From an uncultured Clostridia bacterium (GTDB lineage: Bacteria > Bacillota > Clostridia > Oscillospirales > Acutalibacteraceae): a stretch of DNA of 6,434 nucleotides. Location: NCBI GenBank assembly GCA_946626015.1, contig CAMOTT010000115.1, positions 1 to 6,434 on the forward strand. Direction: 5' to 3'. The notes below the pieces were generated by a model. It saw only the letters and a program-made list of their open reading frames with translations, searched no databases and was not told where the DNA came from. Shown here one piece after another: positions 5,927 through 6,434 of this stretch (the first letter of the stretch is position 1; each line of letters starts with the position of its first letter). The position numbers and the translations under genes are program-made.

Positions 5927-5971
5927 GTTACAACCGGTTACAAAAAAGTTTGTGTAAGTTTTTATAAGTTT
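5927..5971 (+). repeat. Direct repeats phased at 10 bases
   Basis: GTTACAA occurs at 5927 and 5937, and AAGTTT at 5946, 5956 and 5966, so matching words recur every 10 bases over about 45 bases, close to one helical turn. The repeats sit about 65-110 bases upstream of the -35 of the hydrolase promoter. Such arrays can bind tandem response regulators, and A/T runs in phase can bend DNA. GTTACA matches the Gram-positive PhoP half-site TTNACA at 5 of 6 positions, with 4-base spacing. The repeats are seen; the function is conjecture. Confidence 0.45.
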
Positions 5972-6033
5972 TTTGTGGGTTTATATGTTATTAGTACACA
6001 AAAATCCGGCGGTATGATTGTATAAAACACCAT

Positions 6034-6063
6034 TTGATTTAAGTTTATTATGTTTGATATAAT
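6034..6063 (+). promoter_or_regulatory. Extended -10 promoter of the secreted hydrolase
   Basis: A perfect TATAAT (6058-6063) preceded by TGA gives an extended -10 element, with a moderate -35 TTGATT (6034-6039) 18 bases upstream. A start near 6070 leaves a leader of about 29 bases, containing the GAAGG ribosome binding site. Confidence 0.65.
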
Positions 6064-6098
6064 TTAGAATAGCATATACTTGAAAGAAGGTTCATCAA

Positions 6099-6434
6099 AT
6101 GACTCGCTTGGCAAAAAGGATAATAAGCATCGCTTTGGTTCTGGCACTGCTGGTGTCAATAGCGGTGACGGCAGACGCTTCCGGGGCAGACACGGCGGAC
6201 AGGATCTGTTACGCCGACACACTGGAGGCCGCCCTTGATATGGTGGAGGGCAGCTCCTCCCCCGCCTGTGACGGCAACTGCGGAACCTCTCCCCTGATAA
6301 TCGTTCCCGGCATAATGCAGTCGCAGGTCTATGTTCAGGATGAAAACGGCAACGATCTCCTTACCTCCGACGGGTTCCCCGTCACGGAGGGTATGGATCT
6401 GGAATTCATGCTGGACATGGTCAAATTTAAAAAG
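6099..6434 (+). CDS. Secreted alpha/beta hydrolase (LCAT/PGAP1-like), 3' end outside window
   Basis: Only the first 112 residues are present. The N-terminus is a classical Sec signal peptide: basic TRLAKR, a hydrophobic core IISIALVLALLVSIAV, and a likely signal peptidase I cut after ADA (25-27). There is no lipobox cysteine. The mature part contains SPLIIVPGIMQSQV (64-77), the pattern (hydrophobic strand, then PG-hydrophobic-x-x-S) that opens the catalytic domain of LCAT-type acyltransferases, PGAP1-like esterases and some lipases and supplies the oxyanion-hole region. The nucleophile elbow and the rest of the catalytic triad would lie beyond the window, so enzymatic activity is not shown. 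A CDGNC pair (C57, C61) just before the domain could form a disulfide. ATG at 6099 is preceded by GAAAGAAGG with an 8-base spacer, and by its own promoter. It diverges from the mscL side. Confidence 0.75.
   Translation, partial: MTRLAKRIISIALVLALLVSIAVTADASGADTADRICYADTLEAALDMVEGSSSPACDGNCGTSPLIIVPGIMQSQVYVQDENGNDLLTSDGFPVTEGMDLEFMLDMVKFKK

Larger units (their letters stand above)
5694..6098. other. AT-rich divergent intergenic region
   Basis: These 405 bases lie between the leftward 45-residue gene and the rightward secreted hydrolase. They are clearly more AT-rich than the flanking genes. They hold the small gene's ribosome binding site and promoter, the 15-bp dyad, a weak micro-ORF, phased direct repeats at 5927-5971 and the hydrolase promoter. 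Between about 5845 and 5920 I see nothing I can name. No tRNA, known riboswitch core or conserved long ORF was found by eye. Confidence 0.8.

Noticed and set aside
5970..6004. TTTTTGTG / CACAAAAA inverted repeat
   Set aside because: An 8-bp, mostly A/T stem with a 19-base loop is expected by chance in such AT-rich DNA.
5694..6098. Possible tRNA, riboswitch, CRISPR or transposon end in the intergenic region
   Set aside because: I saw no T-loop signature, no known aptamer core, no repeat-spacer pattern, and no target-site duplication or transposase remnant.

Overview
The window reads as a piece of a low-copy bacterial chromosome, most likely a Gram-positive anaerobe of the Clostridia (Oscillospiraceae/Ruminococcus-like). 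The evidence is a GatCAB amidotransferase operon with a cysteine-bearing GatB, strong GGAGG-type ribosome binding sites, sigma-A-like promoters, heavy use of ATA (Ile) and AGG (Arg) in otherwise GC-rich genes, and AT-rich intergenic DNA. The placement is inference from style and gene content; I could not run a search.

Left half (1-4921, all + strand). The 3' part of gatA (its start lies before the window) overlaps gatB by 4 bases; together with gatC, expected upstream, they make Gln-tRNA(Gln) and/or Asn-tRNA(Asn) by transamidation. Just after gatB comes a good sigma-A promoter, then a perfect 12-bp hairpin, then a 271-residue multi-pass membrane protein resembling DUF975. It is followed after 26 bases by hemW, a radical-SAM heme chaperone. 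hemW has no ATG, GTG or TTG at the place where its conserved N-terminus and ribosome binding site say it should start; the best candidate start is ATA (or ATC). A strong bidirectional terminator closes this side.

Right half (4922-5816, - strand). mscL, the large mechanosensitive channel, has its own promoter. Immediately upstream is a separate small unit absent from simple long-ORF calling: a 45-residue protein of unknown function with its own consensus promoter, GGAGG site and terminator. A 15-bp near-perfect inverted repeat abuts its -35 box.

Right edge (5817-6434). About 400 bases of AT-rich intergenic DNA separate the small gene from a divergent, rightward secreted protein. It contains a stretch of roughly 10-bp-phased direct repeats and an extended -10 promoter. 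The secreted protein has a signal peptide and a VPGIMQS motif typical of LCAT/PGAP1-like alpha/beta hydrolases, and it runs off the window.

Most of the window is ordinary housekeeping sequence. The points worth a second look are the non-standard hemW start, the compact 45-residue gene with its dyad, the promoter-plus-hairpin leader of the membrane gene, and the phased repeats upstream of the hydrolase. I see no clear sign of a new multi-gene system, and no tRNA, rRNA, CRISPR array, transposase or phage gene.
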